Below are positions 38,201 through 51,500 of a stretch of DNA of 64,000 nt, piece after piece. The notes under the pieces were generated by a model, which worked only from the letters and a program-made list of their open reading frames with translations, was not told where the DNA came from and searched no databases. The stretch is from Myoxocephalus aenaeus. Its lineage: Eukaryota > Chordata > Actinopteri > Perciformes > Cottidae. The number at the start of each line of letters is the position of its first letter. The stretch's first letter is position 1. The stretch lies in NCBI GenBank assembly GCA_038501785.1, contig JBAMJR010000154.1, positions 4,908,001 to 4,972,000 of the forward strand. Direction: 5' to 3'. The position numbers and the translations under genes were made by a program.

Positions 38201-41200
38201 TTGTGCTAAGGCCACCCTGTTGCATGCAAACCATGCCTTCACTGCAGTGCCACCATATTTACTTAAATGTACACAATAACAAGTGCTTTGCTGCGTACCC
38301 CATGTATTTCACTCTAGAGCCCCACACCGTTTAACGTTAACATTACTTGAAGTGCTCTGTCTTATACATGTGTGTTTGTGTCTATCCACCAACCTAGGAA
38401 AAGAAATGCGAGCATTCTCCCCAGTTTGGAGGACTTGCTCTTCCACACAATCGCAGAAGGTCAAGAGACGATTCCTGCCCATAAATTTCTCACAGTAAGT
38501 CCTTCAAGTTCAGTTCAGCGTGATGGTTGGTGTTAACGTCACAGCGTTGATAAGTGCATTAACATCAAATTGTCTCCTCTCTTCTAATTGTTTCTTTTCT
38601 ATGGGCCCTGTTCAGACCTGGTATTAACATGCATCTTGAGTGATCCCGTCACATGTGGACAGTGACGTGAGATATACAGTTGCAGTAGTAATAATCTGAT
38701 ATATATATATATATTGCTGTCACCCAAGATGCATGTTAATGCCATGTCTAAACGGGGCCATTGTTTCTATTCAGAGGTGTTTCTAAATACTCTTTAATTC
38801 TAGGCACTTAAAGCCACCGGGCTTCGCACTGGAGATCCCAGACTGAAAGAATGCATGGACACCCTCAAAGAAACTCTAAGGAACACATCCGACGGCGTTA
38901 CGCTGGACAGGCACCTATTCAAGAAGTAAGGCGTGGCGTCTCTTGTCTTGTCTGTACACCATAGTAGCACTTTTTGTTTTACAGTGTTTCCAAGAACCGT
39001 TGATTCTTTCAGCCTCAAAAAGCATTTATGCATTTTGATGACCGTCAAATTTAGCATATCAGCAAATTCATTGCAAATTGCATAATTGCTAAATGCATTC
39101 ATTAATAAGCATTTAGACAGCAATTCTGAGATGCACTCCCATTACAATATATTCTATGCATGAGATCCTTTTCCTTAGCGCAGTAAGAATAATATTATAG
39201 ATGTGACGTATACACCACAACTGTATGTCGATATATAATTATAAAGTCCCCAAAGATGTGGGTCTTCCATCAGTAATTACATACTTGGTCAAAGGAAACT
39301 TAAGCTATACATTACTTTCACTTCTTCTCGTGTGTGTTGTGGTCCCAAACTGAAACAATCACAACACATTAAGGCTTCAGGAGAAGTTTGTCCTCAGACT
39401 CATTTGTCCACAGAGGCGCATTCCACTTTTCTCAGTTTCCTTTAGCAGTAACAGACCATGTGAGCATCAACATGGTCACCAACACTATGGTTTTCTAAAG
39501 TCTGTAGTTTGATCATTAATACAACATGAATCCCTATATGGATTCATGTTGGATGACACTATATGGATAAAAAGCAGCTTATCAATACGTAGTGATGAAG
39601 CCTCTTCATCAGCCACTTTTCTTAACATTCATAGAAGTTTGTCAAACTTCAGGGTTGTCAAAACTTGGTTGACAAACTTTGTCCTCCAGTTGCATGCAGT
39701 CGCAATGTTTTAGCATGCTATCTGGTTTATTCATCAGGTGTGTCCAGAGCAACATTGTCCTGCTCACTCAGGCCTTCCGCAAGAAGTTCGTCATCCCAGA
39801 CTTCACGTCCTTCACCTCCCATATTGATGAGCTGTATGAGAGTGCCAAAAAACTCACTGGAGGACAGGTGTGTCCTTAGACCCATGAATCTTTTTGTTGT
39901 TGTTTTTTTTGCTTCTCACAGTGCATCATCATTAATGATTTAGCCACAGATTCATCACCATCACTTTTAACAGTCTGGTTTCAGTCTGCATTCAGCTGGT
40001 ATCGATCAGTCCTTGATTACAGATCCAGCAGCACCCTGATTGAAAACTAAAGTATTGCCAGCTTGCACCTGAAGGAAAACTCCGACCCAGAATATGTATA
40101 AAAAAAGATCATAGTGTTTCTTTTTCCCCAGCAGCCGTGAGCAAGCTGCCTTTTTTCAAACTTTGGTGCAGGAGTCTCTTTGGTTGTGTCAAGTCATTTT
40201 AGGTTTTAGCGCCCACAATGTTCAGACATTTAAAGACAGAGAGCAAAGAGAAATCATGGTGCTGACTCAAGTTGTATGAATGTCCCACAGTGAAACTCGC
40301 AGCTCTCAGTTTAATATAATCTGGTGACTCCATGTGTCATGGAGGCGGTACAGGGGATTCATGCTCCCGAGGCCAACAGAAGCGTCTGTATTTGCAGAAA
40401 TAAAGACCCTTTTCACGGTAGACATTTTGTGGCTGGCAGCAGGTCCTGAGTCTATTAACCCACAATAGTGGCATAGTGTGGATGTACTGACCATATAAAC
40501 ACAATTCTGGAAATGTATGGGAAATTACTTTTGCTGTAACTTTTAGCGGAAGGAGATGAAAGGTACAAAGATAGTTCCTAAAGTAACTACTTTTTGATCT
40601 GGGTACCTCAGGTTGAATTTTTGCTCTCTGGTCAACAGATGAGGATGTATATGTTATTTTGCATTGCCAGTGGCGTTAGCTTTCCATTGCAACCTAAGCC
40701 TCAGCAGACGTCAGTGGGGTAAAGTGAACCGCTGCTGCGCCGACACTCTTTCAGCTGCTTTTCTTCTCTTTCAGGTTGCCGACTATATTCCTCAGCTTGC
40801 CAAGTTCAGCCCTGACCTGTGGGCCGTCTCCCTGTGCACAGTTGACGGACAGAGGTGAGACACGAGCCGGGAGAAGTATTAAAGCGACACTGTGGCGTTT
40901 TTAGATGTTTGTATGACGTTTCTCCGTTAACCTAACAAGGACAGCTCTGTGCTGCGATCGTTCCTGTGTCAAATGACTGAGATCCTGGAGATTACATAAT
41001 TACCAAATTGCTTCCAGTGGTTTCAGTGAGGAATTCAATTCAATTCAGTTTATTTTATATAGCCCAACATCACAAATACAAGTTTGCCTCGGAGGGCTTT
41101 ACAATCTGTACACATAACATCCCTGTCCCGGGACCTCACATCGGATCAGGAAAAACTCCCCTAAAAAGATAGTAAAAACCCTTTCACAGGGAAAAAAGGG

Positions 41201-42500
41201 AAGAAACCTGAGGGAGAGCAACAGAGGAGGATCCCTCTCCACGGATGGACAGAAGCAATAGATGTCATGTGGCCAGAATGAATAGCGTAGTTACAGCACA
41301 TTCAATGAATATGACAGAAATTATTCATATAATGAGTATTAGGAATGCTAACAAGCCAGTTCTCATTTTAACTGTAGTGGGAGAAGCCATTCATAATGTG
41401 TATTAGTAAAACATTCTGTTTCTAACTGTTTTATAAAGTCTCCCTTTAGTTTGTAAAACTAAACAAACAAATATTTATTTTTATTTCTTCTCACTGTGTA
41501 CAGAGATCAGAGCTGTGTGATTCATACCAGCGGTCTGCTATACAGAAATAACACACCTTAGAATTGACCAATCAGAATTGAGTATTTATGAAGGCGTGTA
41601 ACAATGCTCAATATATGTGTCAGAGAAGCGTTGATTCAACTTTATGGTTTGGTTTATTGCAAGACGTTGCAATATAATATACAGGGGCTTGGTTTCACTG
41701 TGTAAAGCCCCTCCTATTTGGCAGTAAAGACGAAACTAGTAGAAGGAGAAATTCCAAAGGGTAGTATTAATGATGTCAGCAGGTGTTTTGATCAGCTTGT
41801 TCTCTGATAGGCAGTTGTAAATACACTAAGGCATGTATATATTTGTTATGTTTGTGTAAGAGAGGATGTCATAAAGATAACATGGTACTGAACTGATTGT
41901 GCTATCATGCTGGAATGCTATGTCAATGACGTTTATGGTTTTCCCCGAACACCCACATTATTCTATGAAATGGCATCTTCTTAATTAAGTATTTACATGA
42001 TAATATTTATTTCATATTGTTGTCTGTTCATGTTTCTCATTCTGAATGTGTCTAATTACCGATTTTTTTTAATTTGATTAATTAATTTAGACTAGATGGG
42101 CCCATTGAGATTTAAAAGCTCTTTTTCCAACCGGGTTCTGGCCAAAATAGCAACATGAACAGCAAAAAGTTTAAAACGGTAGTAAAAGACATCAGTGAGT
42201 TGTCATTCTTGTACTAGGACAAGTACATTCTGTGTTAAAATAGTCCTTAATCCTGATTTTGATTGCAGCTGCTTTGTCTGCTTACTTAACTTGCTATCTG
42301 TTGTCTTCTGCAGGCACACAGTAGGCGACACCAAGGTCCCCTTCTGCCTGCAGTCCTGTGTCAAGCCTCTGAAGTACGCCGTCGCCATTCATGACCACAG
42401 CACAGAGTATGTGCACAGTTTCATTGGGAAGGAGCCCAGTGGCCTTCGCTTTAATAAGCTCTTCCTGGATGACGATGGTGAGCTTATCTTCTGTTTTACC

Positions 42501-42565
<65 letters not shown>

Positions 42566-45500
42566 TATGTCAAGCTATCATCAGCTCTGTTCAAGATGGA
42601 TGTATCTTGAACAATACATTTTCAACTCTTAAAAAATGCTGCTGGGTTGTTATTAGCCCTGGTATATTTGTTTTGTACTCTGTAGTTTACCATATGATCT
42701 TACCATATGATCTTACCATATGATCTTTAAATGATATATTTTAAATATTTATCTTTGTATGGCAGCTTTTCTTTGTTATGTTGTGCATTTTGATCAATAT
42801 CATAATACATCACATACCGTGCAGAACTGTATTCCTCTGACTGAGTTGCCGAGCTTGTCTAGTGGAGGTGACCAGCACATAATGCCCATCACGTTGGGTA
42901 CAACCAGCAGGATCCCCACACTGTTGCTCCTCCTAAAAATGTTGCGGTGGAGACCTGATGCAAGTTTGATAATAGAGTGTCCTATGGACGGTCTTTCAAG
43001 AAGTTACTGTTTCCGATGTTCTCAAATCATCGAGCAGAACGTGGGATTGAGTTATAGTACCACCTCCTCTGTGTCTAGTGACAACCCACAATATCAGCCT
43101 GGAATGTATTACTTCAGTGCTACTCTTTATCTTGTAAACAAGGGAGTAATTAGGTTGAAGTTGCATCGAAATGTTTAGAAAATATAAATATTTTGCATGC
43201 TGCTGCTACATTTACTGACGCTGTTTGCTACATTCCACCAGTTTTCCAATGACATTAGGTAGAACTGCACGATTCACTGAATTTAGGGACAAAATATTTG
43301 TATTGACAATCTCCTGCACTCTGCCTTACTTCTGTTGTAGTAGATATTATTTATCTGTACTATCTTGAGTCAATGTGTGCACGACATGTATTTGATTGTC
43401 ATTGTTTGACCTGTCTATAGACAGAGCTCTCAAACACGACCGAGTGTTTACACTTTGGTCCTCTACAGCGCGCTAACGGAGCTCTTGTTGTTTTTCAGAT
43501 AAGCCCCACAACCCCATGGTTAATGCTGGCGCTATTGTTTGTACTTCACTGATTAAGGTAAAAGCAATAACACTTTCCCCCCGCCTTCATGTGTGTTTTT
43601 ATGTCCAGTCTGTTCATCATTTCCACTGAAACCGTAGCGATATAATTCTTGTGTGGTGGGTATCCGTGAGCTGCTTTATCAAGTAAATAAAATCAAGGTT
43701 AACATAATTATCGGCAGCAGATAGAGTTTGACTTTTTAACAGTGGCCCATTTAACCTACATTTGTTTGAACACAATGAAACCCATTCACAGTAATGCAGT
43801 GTTTTGCTGATATAACACCATGTCCACACTTGTCAGATACTTTTTTTGTATTTGGTGTTATTGCTACTTACTCAGTAGACTATAGACTTCCCAGTGTGTT
43901 CAGATATTTATGACTCTTGACTCAGCTGGAATCATTTCTAGGTCACTACGTTAAGTCCACTGCCATGTGTCTTGTTGTGGTGATTAAGACTCGTGCTAAT
44001 CCTTCCTGAAAGCACTTAGCGAGCCTCACACACACACACACACACAAACACACTGTTATTTACCCTGCTGAAAATAACCTGGATGGAGCTCTAGTCAAAT
44101 GCAGTTGCACGCAAACCAGGCCCAGTCTGCGATAAGACCTCACCTGCCCTCCACAGCGCCTCCATTTTGTCACTGAAGTTTGGTGTTTATGTTTTTGACT
44201 TTCTCCTTGGTAACTCAGTGTGACCGATTGACAGAGAGTTAGGAATGTAACGCCTATCGTCCATCAAATCAAACAAGCTGCGAGTCACAGGTTCACTCAT
44301 AACAATGGAGAGCTTAGACCTGGTTTAAAGGGTACCTTTGGTATTTTTGTAAATCATTTTCCCAGGTTATTGTGCAGAAGCGTCTAATGCGGACCACAAT
44401 TTTATGATCTTTGTCCAGTATTGAGGGAGAACATTGTAGACGGCAGCCACTAAATGGACTGCAATGCTCAGGGAACCTCCACTGTCACTGTACGTCCACT
44501 AAAAGTGCTTGTTTTTTTGCCACGGCTCAGATTGTTATTATAAGTATCTTCAGCATTATATACTGTAAAAAGAAAAAGCTGTATTTAGACCCTTAGACAC
44601 AAAATAATGTACAAAAAATATGGTCCAGGTTAAAAAACATTGTTAAGCATTTACCTCCTTAGAGCTGTTATTTGACCTTTAACCTCACCAGCCTCTCTTT
44701 ACATAGCTAGTGCTGGCAGTACATTTTTAGCACTGTTATGGACACACACTCGTACAAGAACTGTCTATAAATACCTTCTTGCATCCGTAAGAAGGTATTT
44801 ATAATGTTTCTTTTTGATTTAATGAATTATAGATTTTTTTAAAATATATTCCCTGTTAATTGCTTCAAAACTCTCAACGCCGGACTTGTATTTGACTGTA
44901 GCTTTTTCTGGAGATGACCTGATGTTATGTCGAGCTTTTGTCCCAGGTACTTAAAACTGAATTTGTATTCATTAATAATATTAATCATCTATGATTCATT
45001 CTTATTGTTTTTTTAAGAAACAATGTGCTACCAAAGCGTGGAGATGGGATACGTTGATTTTAATGAAATCCTTCACAGAGTAATTAAACTGTGGACGATG
45101 CCAAAATGATCCACTGTCTGGCAACGCATGCTGAAGCATGTGGCCGGTTTGATGTTGATCTGATTTTGGATCTCTAATACACTCCGGGTCTGGGGCCTGT
45201 GTGTTTTCAGTTAAAGTTAAAATCACATCCCTTTTTATGTTTTTATTTTATTTTTTCACCTGTGCTTGTTGTGCATTATCACCATGCAAACATAACCCTA
45301 GTTAACCTAAATGTAGTTTGCCTAATATTCTTCACCAGATAGTTTGTTGACAGGGAAATCCTTCAGACTCATTGGCATTTATTTGCAATTTTAGCCTTTT
45401 GAGATTAAATATTGTGCTGTTGTTTTTCCCATGACAGCAAACCAACATGCAGCCACTTGAACTGGGGTTGACGATGGTAGATTTAAACAAGTGGAACAAG

Positions 45501-48500
45501 AGGTTTTACTATCTTAATCCCAATAACTGCCTGCATGTATAAATTGTTCATAGTTGGCTCCATAAAGCTTATTAATAGGCAAATTACAAATTACCTTTCT
45601 GTGGCGCAACATTGTGTCAAAAAGCCACTTCCATTTAATCAGGCATTGAGACACTCAAACAGTTTTCTACTTCAGTTTTTAGGACACTGAGGAGAGCTAT
45701 TACTTTCTGTAGTGTGACTACTAAGGCAGCTTAAGGAAACATTGGATACTGATTCCAAACGTTTGTGACCAATATAAAGAGAAAAGGCCCTCATTTGTAT
45801 AAAAACACAAACATGTAGTCTGTCTTGGCAGCCTTTAGATCTGATGGCACCAGTGATGTTTTGTAAGCCAATTGCCACTTCTTTCTGTGAATTATTATGT
45901 CAACAGAGAAACAGAGCGCAAAGTGTCTTACTCTGAGAACCACGTCCACAGGAGGGGAAAACAATCTGCGCTACAATATGCATCCAAGGGTTGAAACGCT
46001 AACAAAATGTCTGTAGCTAAAAACTTCTGATTTCAGCATGTCACATGATTATATTTGCTCTCTCTGTGTCTACTAGGGGTGCAGTTGATTACTGCAATGA
46101 TGATGGGACAAGTTAAGCAAGCTAAAGTAAACTGTGTGTGAGAAAGCGACTGTTAGCTAAGGCACTTACAAACGTAATACTTCGTAGCTTTCTTACTGTA
46201 CAATTGCTTCAGTTTAACTTACTGAAATATGGTTGGGCTAAAACTGCCATCCGAACAGAAAGCTTTCTGCACACTTAACGTTCTAGTGTCAGGATCCCAC
46301 AGTTGTCCCATTCTTCTTAATGATTCCTCACTTTTATCTTCTTAAAGGCTCAGTTTTTTTGGGTTCTGGGTTCTTTAACCCGACGGTAGTGCATCCCATC
46401 ACACTACAGCTTTTAGGTGTTTTTCTGTTGTTTTTAAGTAGACGGAATTGACAAGTGGGCATCTTTTGTGCAATACAAAGTCAATGGAGAGCGATTCATT
46501 GTTTTTCCCCTCCGGTGTGGGCAGGATTCATTACGCTCTTTCTCTATAGTGTATATAAGAGACAACATCTTTCTGTTGCTGTTGTCACACAGCTGCTTTA
46601 AACAACTTTAAAAATGGTTTGAAGTCACAAAGTACTTGTCTCTCTAATTTATAGTTGTTTAGCCAGTTAGCATTCTGTGACCTCGCCGTTGCCGAACAGT
46701 TGTAGAAAGTGTGTTAAATAGTTTACTAAAATACACAAGTGACCACCACAGACAGCGGTGGGTAAGTTGGCTTTTAGTTGTAGTTTAACGATTCTTAGTA
46801 GTTCAACATAGAGCACAGAAACAGAACCCCACATTCATGCTAATGTGACAATGCCCCGTTTTGTGTGTTTGGTTACACATTCGACTAAGTGGCAAAAATG
46901 AATTAATTACTCTTTTAAGTACGGAGCTGGAGTCCGGACAATGTTTAGCTAGCTTAGCGGAAAGACTGAAAGCAGGGTACACCAATAAACCAGGAATGTA
47001 TAAATTACATTTTGAGATTTTTCGGGTTTCTGCTAAACGGGTTATGGTTTAGGCACAATGATACCAAACCTGACACTCTTACTTTGATGACAAGACACTG
47101 AGAAGTAGCAACACGGTCACTGCGGCAAGTTGTTGCTGCAAAAAAAAATCGTCTATTTTATTCTAACTGCCAGCATCATTTACTAAATTAAAGTCATGTT
47201 GTATTGAAGAAGACTTGGAACTAGCAATTGAGACCTAAACTCATGTTGACAATGTTTACTGAGGGAATAAATTAAGTGAGAAGAGGCGTCATTTTTATAG
47301 ACTTTATAGACTTTTCGGAGTTGGAAGAATGAATGAGACTGAGAGAAGTGTTATTCTTTCCGGCTTTAAATCCAAAATGTTGCCATTTATTGCAGTTTTA
47401 GTTTTCTTTGAGACTAACTGCCATGTCTTGTTTTGTCACCTAAAAAAAAAAACGTTCTATTAAACAAACAGGGCGTTCACCCTGTCCTCTTCCACCTCTA
47501 CTTTCACACGGCCGTACAGACACTCCATTGGCTCCATTAGTCTATTTTATAAACACACATTATGTTAATAATGTTGCCATGTTGTTTATAACTAATGCAA
47601 TAAAAGTTGGATTTAGCTCTGAGGCCGGCTTCTCAGGTTGCTGATGTAAGCTACTTTTTGAATTTGCCAGACCGTGTCATAATGACAAATGCCTGGTTTG
47701 CCTAAAATCAATCTGGTTTAAGTTCATATGGACCAGACCAGACTGGCACAACCTCTAGTTCCAACACATTACTCCCTGTAAAGAAGGGCAACACAGTGTT
47801 TTAATTAGTGAGCTTTAGTATGCTTAAGTGTGTTTTTGAACTTCACATTAAGCTAAGCTAGCCGTTTTGCCCTGCTTCAGTCCTTTTGCCAAACTAGATA
47901 AACACGGCCTTCATCTCCTCATCTCACTCTCTGAAGGAAAGCGTATCAAATGTTGAACTCCTTCTTAAACATTGCTGGCAGTGGTGTGTGCAGATCTTCT
48001 AGATAAAGCAGAAGAACCTCCATTGTATTTTTCAATAATCTATTATCAGAAATCTTTATTCTTTGAAATGCCACGTAGTCCAGAAAGCTCCTCCTTGCAC
48101 AGGAAACTCAGGAGCCCTACAGCAGTTGAATTCCTGTACTTGCAGTATTCACATCAAACAGGTTTCCACCAGTGTTCTCATGTATTTATGCTGCCGTGTG
48201 ACAGGGCTCGTCCTCCATCACACAGCAAACCTGTTGAACTGCCTCCTAGGCAAAGACGACATCACATTTGACGAGACAATCATGTGTGTCCGTGTCCACA
48301 TCCGCTCACCATTGTCATCAGTGTTTCAATGTGTGGTTTTTATTTTTCTATACTGAAGCACGAATGTCAAGCCGTTGATCAGGTTGCCCAGTTAGCTTTA
48401 ACCCCGGTGGGAAAACTATGGGATGGTTGCCGTGGCAGAATGCCCCAAACTGTTGTTACATGGTGCTTGAAGGCTACATGTTGTTGCTGTTTTTGTATGT

Positions 48501-51500
48501 TGTTGCATATTTTCCAGACTTAAGAACTGTGGGAAATAATGACTGCTGCTGCAGGTCAAATGACGTTGGTAATTTTTTCTTCCTTTTCCATATCTATCTC
48601 CTCGCACTCTCCCAATCCCCTGATTTCCCCCTCTTCTCTCTTTCTCCCCAATCAGTTGTGTAGAAACCCCATTTAGTTACTCTTTAACACCTCCATCCGT
48701 GTCAATAAGTTTTTCTTCTGCACAATAAAGTGTAGAATTTCAGTCACACATGAAGCATTCGCATTTTTAAATGTAATGTTAATCTTTTCACACCATCCAA
48801 ATCATAAATTGTTCAGTATTTTTATATTGGCAACTAATGCTATAGTACTTTAAATGTGCATGCAAATGTCCATATATTTTTTTTTCTTTTTTTTGCTGTG
48901 TTTTCTTTGGTGTAATAGGTAGCATCAATGAGCATGCAAAATGTACACTGAGCTACAGTACAAGCTGTGGAGTTATTTCTCAGAGGAAGACCATTCCTCT
49001 CTTTGTTCCCGCCCCTCTGTTTTGGCTGACAGGCCACATGACGACCTACAGTAGACGCACATTCTCAAACACACCTGCATTATGCTAACCCATAATACAA
49101 ACTTGCCTGCATACACCCATGTGTACTTTACGTAAAAACATACACACAGTCAGAGCCACTTCAGAATTAGAACTTTTGTACTTAAGGCTTGAAATAATAA
49201 TTTTAATAATAATTTGGGAATAAGTGAGATGGCATATTAAGACATGTTTTTTCTTTAACTGGCTAAGCTCTGGTAATGCACATGTCTACTAAATCTCCCT
49301 TTCAACTCAAAAAGACCTCCCTCTTTGTAACCTATTCGCAAGCTAATCTTATTAATATTTTGTATCTACCTGTTTAATTCTTGGCAAAGCTCATGTGACC
49401 TTTACATTTTGTTTGTAATAAAAATCTATCCATGTCTTTTCTAATTCCGTAGTTTGAATTTGTCAGCATTATCATTTTAGTATAATCTTTTTCTGATGTT
49501 GTGCTTGTCCTCTGCTACATCACTTGATGAATGAACTGTACTAACTGCTTATTCACTTGTTCTCCCCTCAGCAAGGTGCAAGCAACGCTGAAAGATTTGA
49601 CTATGTAAGTATTGGAGGTCAGACATTGAAGTCAGAAGTATTCAGTTAACTTTCACTTTCATGGGGGGCATGTCTAGATGACTAGGCACTGACTTTATTA
49701 TTTAGTTTATTTGATTTCTCTATTGAGAGACTTTAATATAGCTGTGACCAATTTCTTACTAGACAATGATTCTAAGTAGGTTTTTAGAGTGCACCAAAAA
49801 AGTGACCCAATCAAGTATAAGACGAATAAGAAAAAAGTATGCATACAAAAGTGTTTAAGATCAGAGTATGCTGTTGATGTAAACTATTGCCCCACAATGA
49901 ACTATCCAAAGAAAATTGAGTAGCTACTCCCAGCAGGACATTAAAGCGGCTGTAATTGATATTTTGTGTAAAGACTGGAAAACAACATGAAAGTAGAGAT
50001 GAACCTAAAGAGAAGTACAACCTGATTCTGCAGCTCCCGTCAACTTTGCGGAGCTTTAAATTGTGTTTCTGCTCATTGTTTATCGGTCTGGACCACAACT
50101 TTACTGTTTTGGGGCACTCTGTCTCACCACTCGCATAGCGTAATTTGCGGGCAGCTGTTTTCAGAGAAAAAGCTCTAATAACCCACTACCTGCTCGCCAC
50201 CCAACAGCAGACAGACTAGCTGGTGAACATAGTGAAGCATTTAGCAGCTAAAGAGCCAGAGTTTTCCTTCAGGAATTGGTGGCGACCAAAAACAGACCTA
50301 AAAGATTGAATACTCGGCCAACATTCCTCAGGCCAGAATCACAACTCCAAATACTAATGTTGGATGTGTAAAGAAGCAACTGTTAACAAGTTTGCCATAT
50401 CAACTTAATAGATGATATTTCAGTGTTCATACTTTATTTTCGTGGCAAAAAAAAAGTTGACCATCTTGTTACTCTGCTTTCCCTCCAGGTCATGAACTTT
50501 CTGAAAAAAATGGCAGGAAACGAGTACGTGGGTTTCAGCAATGCCACGTAAGTCCCTCTAAATCATGAGTTGAATGTTTTCAAAATTCTCTTCTTTCACT
50601 TGCAAGACATAGCAGAGAAATTGCGACATGTTGAAGCATGTTGTTGTACAGCCATTTCACAGCAGGTGTCTTTAATCAGCTCTTCGATAATTTGCTCTAA
50701 AACCCAATTGGCTCTGTGATGGTTTAAAAAAACAAATCCGGAACCTGAACCTGTGGCTTGTGCGGTGCACAGGAGCCACGTGTATCAACAGCATTGTAAA
50801 CAATAATTACCGGTGAATCCATCTCTCCCGTGGCTTGTTATAGTTGAATCTGAGCCAAAGTGTTATTCATTGTCAGCACTTGTAAGCTGTCAAAATGTGA
50901 AATTGATAGCCATGCACACCCACACATGTTGTCAGTTACTGCCGCTGGTTAGACCTCTGTTTAGGTCGATGCAGAGCAGAACGAGGAATTACACAATGTC
51001 CCCAAACTCCATGTGCCAATTGGAACAATTGAGCAAACTAACAACCAGGGATGTACGCAACTAATTGTTACTTAATCCCCCTTGCTTGGACCACGGCGAT
51101 CTAAAACCGCAGGCTTAACTTAGATCTCAACTACACACCTGTAAAGTTTCGGCACTGCATCTTGCATGGTTGCTATGCTATCATTAGTTAGTTCCTGCCA
51201 TGCCGTTTTTCCACTATCTAAGATCATGATAATGAGGGGCGTATTAATGTTTGAATGCTCAGGACCTTCACCTCAGTTTACCTGCAATCAGCAAATTGGG
51301 CAAAATTTGGCCCTTAATTACTCATACAGTAGTAGTTATCAGAATTGGAATTGGTATTAGTATTGTGAAGATCCTGATTCATGATGACACCACATGCTAA
51401 CAGTGTGTCTGGAAAAAGACCAAGGAGGGAGTCATGTTGCACTATCATCGTCACATGATAGCATGAGAGGTCTGGTTGTACTGTACACATGAGGGGAGGG

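Larger units (their letters stand above)
32134..38397. other. GLS intron 1
   Basis: This 6.3-kb intron starts in the CpG-rich zone and becomes AT-rich. It carries a 57-bp palindrome (32583-32639) and a probable interspersed repeat (about 35030-35550). A stretch near 36060-36700 (GCCGCGTTTCCGTTCATCC...) looks repeat-like but cannot be assigned. No embedded gene is recognised. Confidence 0.6.

Noticed and set aside
42759..43178. A 139-codon open frame in GLS intron 6 whose start repeats the frame on the minus strand at 53636-53911.
   Set aside because: The shared part is just the antisense of exon 13 within the inverted duplication. It has no family resemblance and no splice context.
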